Positions 5,210 through 5,443 of a stretch of 5,443 bases of DNA are shown here, piece by piece (the first letter of the stretch is position 1; each line of letters starts with the position of its first letter). The notes below the pieces were generated by a model that saw only the letters and a list, made by a program, of their open reading frames with translations, made no database searches and was not told the DNA's origin. A program made the translations under genes and the position numbers. The DNA comes from an uncultured Erysipelotrichaceae bacterium (GTDB lineage: Bacteria > Bacillota_I > Bacilli_A > Erysipelotrichales > Erysipelotrichaceae): positions 1 through 5,443 of the forward strand of contig OMUX01000121.1 of assembly GCA_900314345.1 (NCBI GenBank), in the 5' to 3' direction.

Positions 5210-5387
5210 CATGACACACAGGAAATCCAAAGCAGGATGCTCTGAGCCAGCAATTGTAAAGTAAATGTAAAATTCATTCTTGCAGTTATGGATATTGTTG
5301 GATACATTTAAGGCAGAAAAGAGCAGGCATATAAACTGGTCCCGTTGTCAAGGACAGATTTCTGACAGTTTTGAATGAATTGAATGT
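5210..5387. other. AT-rich non-coding stretch
   Basis: No convincing gene was found here on either strand. On the plus strand TTGCAG (5280-5285), a 17-base spacer and TACATT (5303-5308) make a weak promoter candidate that would read toward the hairpin at 5388. The string AAGGCAGA at 5310-5317 recurs at 5388-5395. Neither signal is strong enough to call a transcript. Confidence 0.3.
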
Positions 5388-5418
5388 AAGGCAGAGAGTG
5401 GTTATCATTCTCTGCCTT
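5388..5418. terminator. Long hairpin, possible terminator
   Basis: AAGGCAGAGA (5388-5397) pairs perfectly with TCTCTGCCTT (5409-5418), with further inner pairs allowing G-T. Only TTTC follows on the plus strand and there is no T-run on the minus strand, so termination would be weak. It could end a short plus-strand RNA, or serve a minus-strand gene beyond the window: one minus frame from 5443 reads 12 codons and stops at TGA inside the hairpin, too short to judge. Confidence 0.4.
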
Positions 5419-5443
5419 TCATGTATGCTTTGGCATTATGAAA

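Noticed and set aside
4841..5245. 134-codon plus-strand frame across the convergent terminators
   Set aside because: It crosses two strong terminators and runs antisense to the DUF1858-like gene, which has its own promoter, ribosome binding site and terminator.
1..5443. CRISPR array, tRNA or rRNA
   Set aside because: No regularly spaced direct repeats and no tRNA- or rRNA-like segments were seen; the only 16S match is the 9-base anti-Shine-Dalgarno string near 496-504.

Overview
The window looks like chromosomal DNA of a Bacillota (Firmicutes) bacterium. The evidence is strong AGGAGG-type ribosome binding sites, TATAAT promoters, a suf operon that begins with sufC, extracytoplasmic PrsA-type foldases and a nearby HIT-family hydrolase. 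The style (moderate GC, Ala/Ser/Pro-rich tails on exported proteins) would fit an Erysipelotrichia-like gut Firmicute, but that placement is a guess.

Layout. (1) 1-469, minus: the N-terminal 156 residues of SufC, the ATPase of the SUF iron-sulfur cluster machinery, cut by the window edge. (2) About 511-2180: an IS200/IS605-superfamily element of the IS1341 type, with a lone tnpB and no tnpA. It is inserted in the divergent intergenic region between sufC and the foldase genes, with tnpB in the same orientation as sufC. Its right end holds stacked hairpins typical of an omega-RNA (reRNA) scaffold, and its left end a related palindrome. (3) 2296-4433, plus: a two-gene operon with a good promoter and a terminator. 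It encodes a membrane-anchored PrsA-like parvulin and a lipoprotein paralogue whose parvulin domain looks degenerate. (4) 4445-4900, plus: a HIT-family nucleotide hydrolase gene with its own -10 box and terminator. (5) 4909-5209, minus: a convergent small gene for a DUF1858-like protein. (6) 5210-5443: non-coding sequence with a long hairpin.

The housekeeping parts are ordinary. The foldases would act outside the membrane on exported proteins; SufC, HIT and the small protein are cytoplasmic. The most interesting part is the TnpB element. Its protein lacks the usual RuvC-II glutamate position and all zinc-finger cysteines, while a Glu pair further on could replace the former. The predicted omega-RNA guide runs into the sufC promoter, and the extended -10 of sufC straddles the predicted transposon boundary. 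I see no clearly new defence or regulatory system; the TnpB/sufC junction is the best candidate for follow-up.
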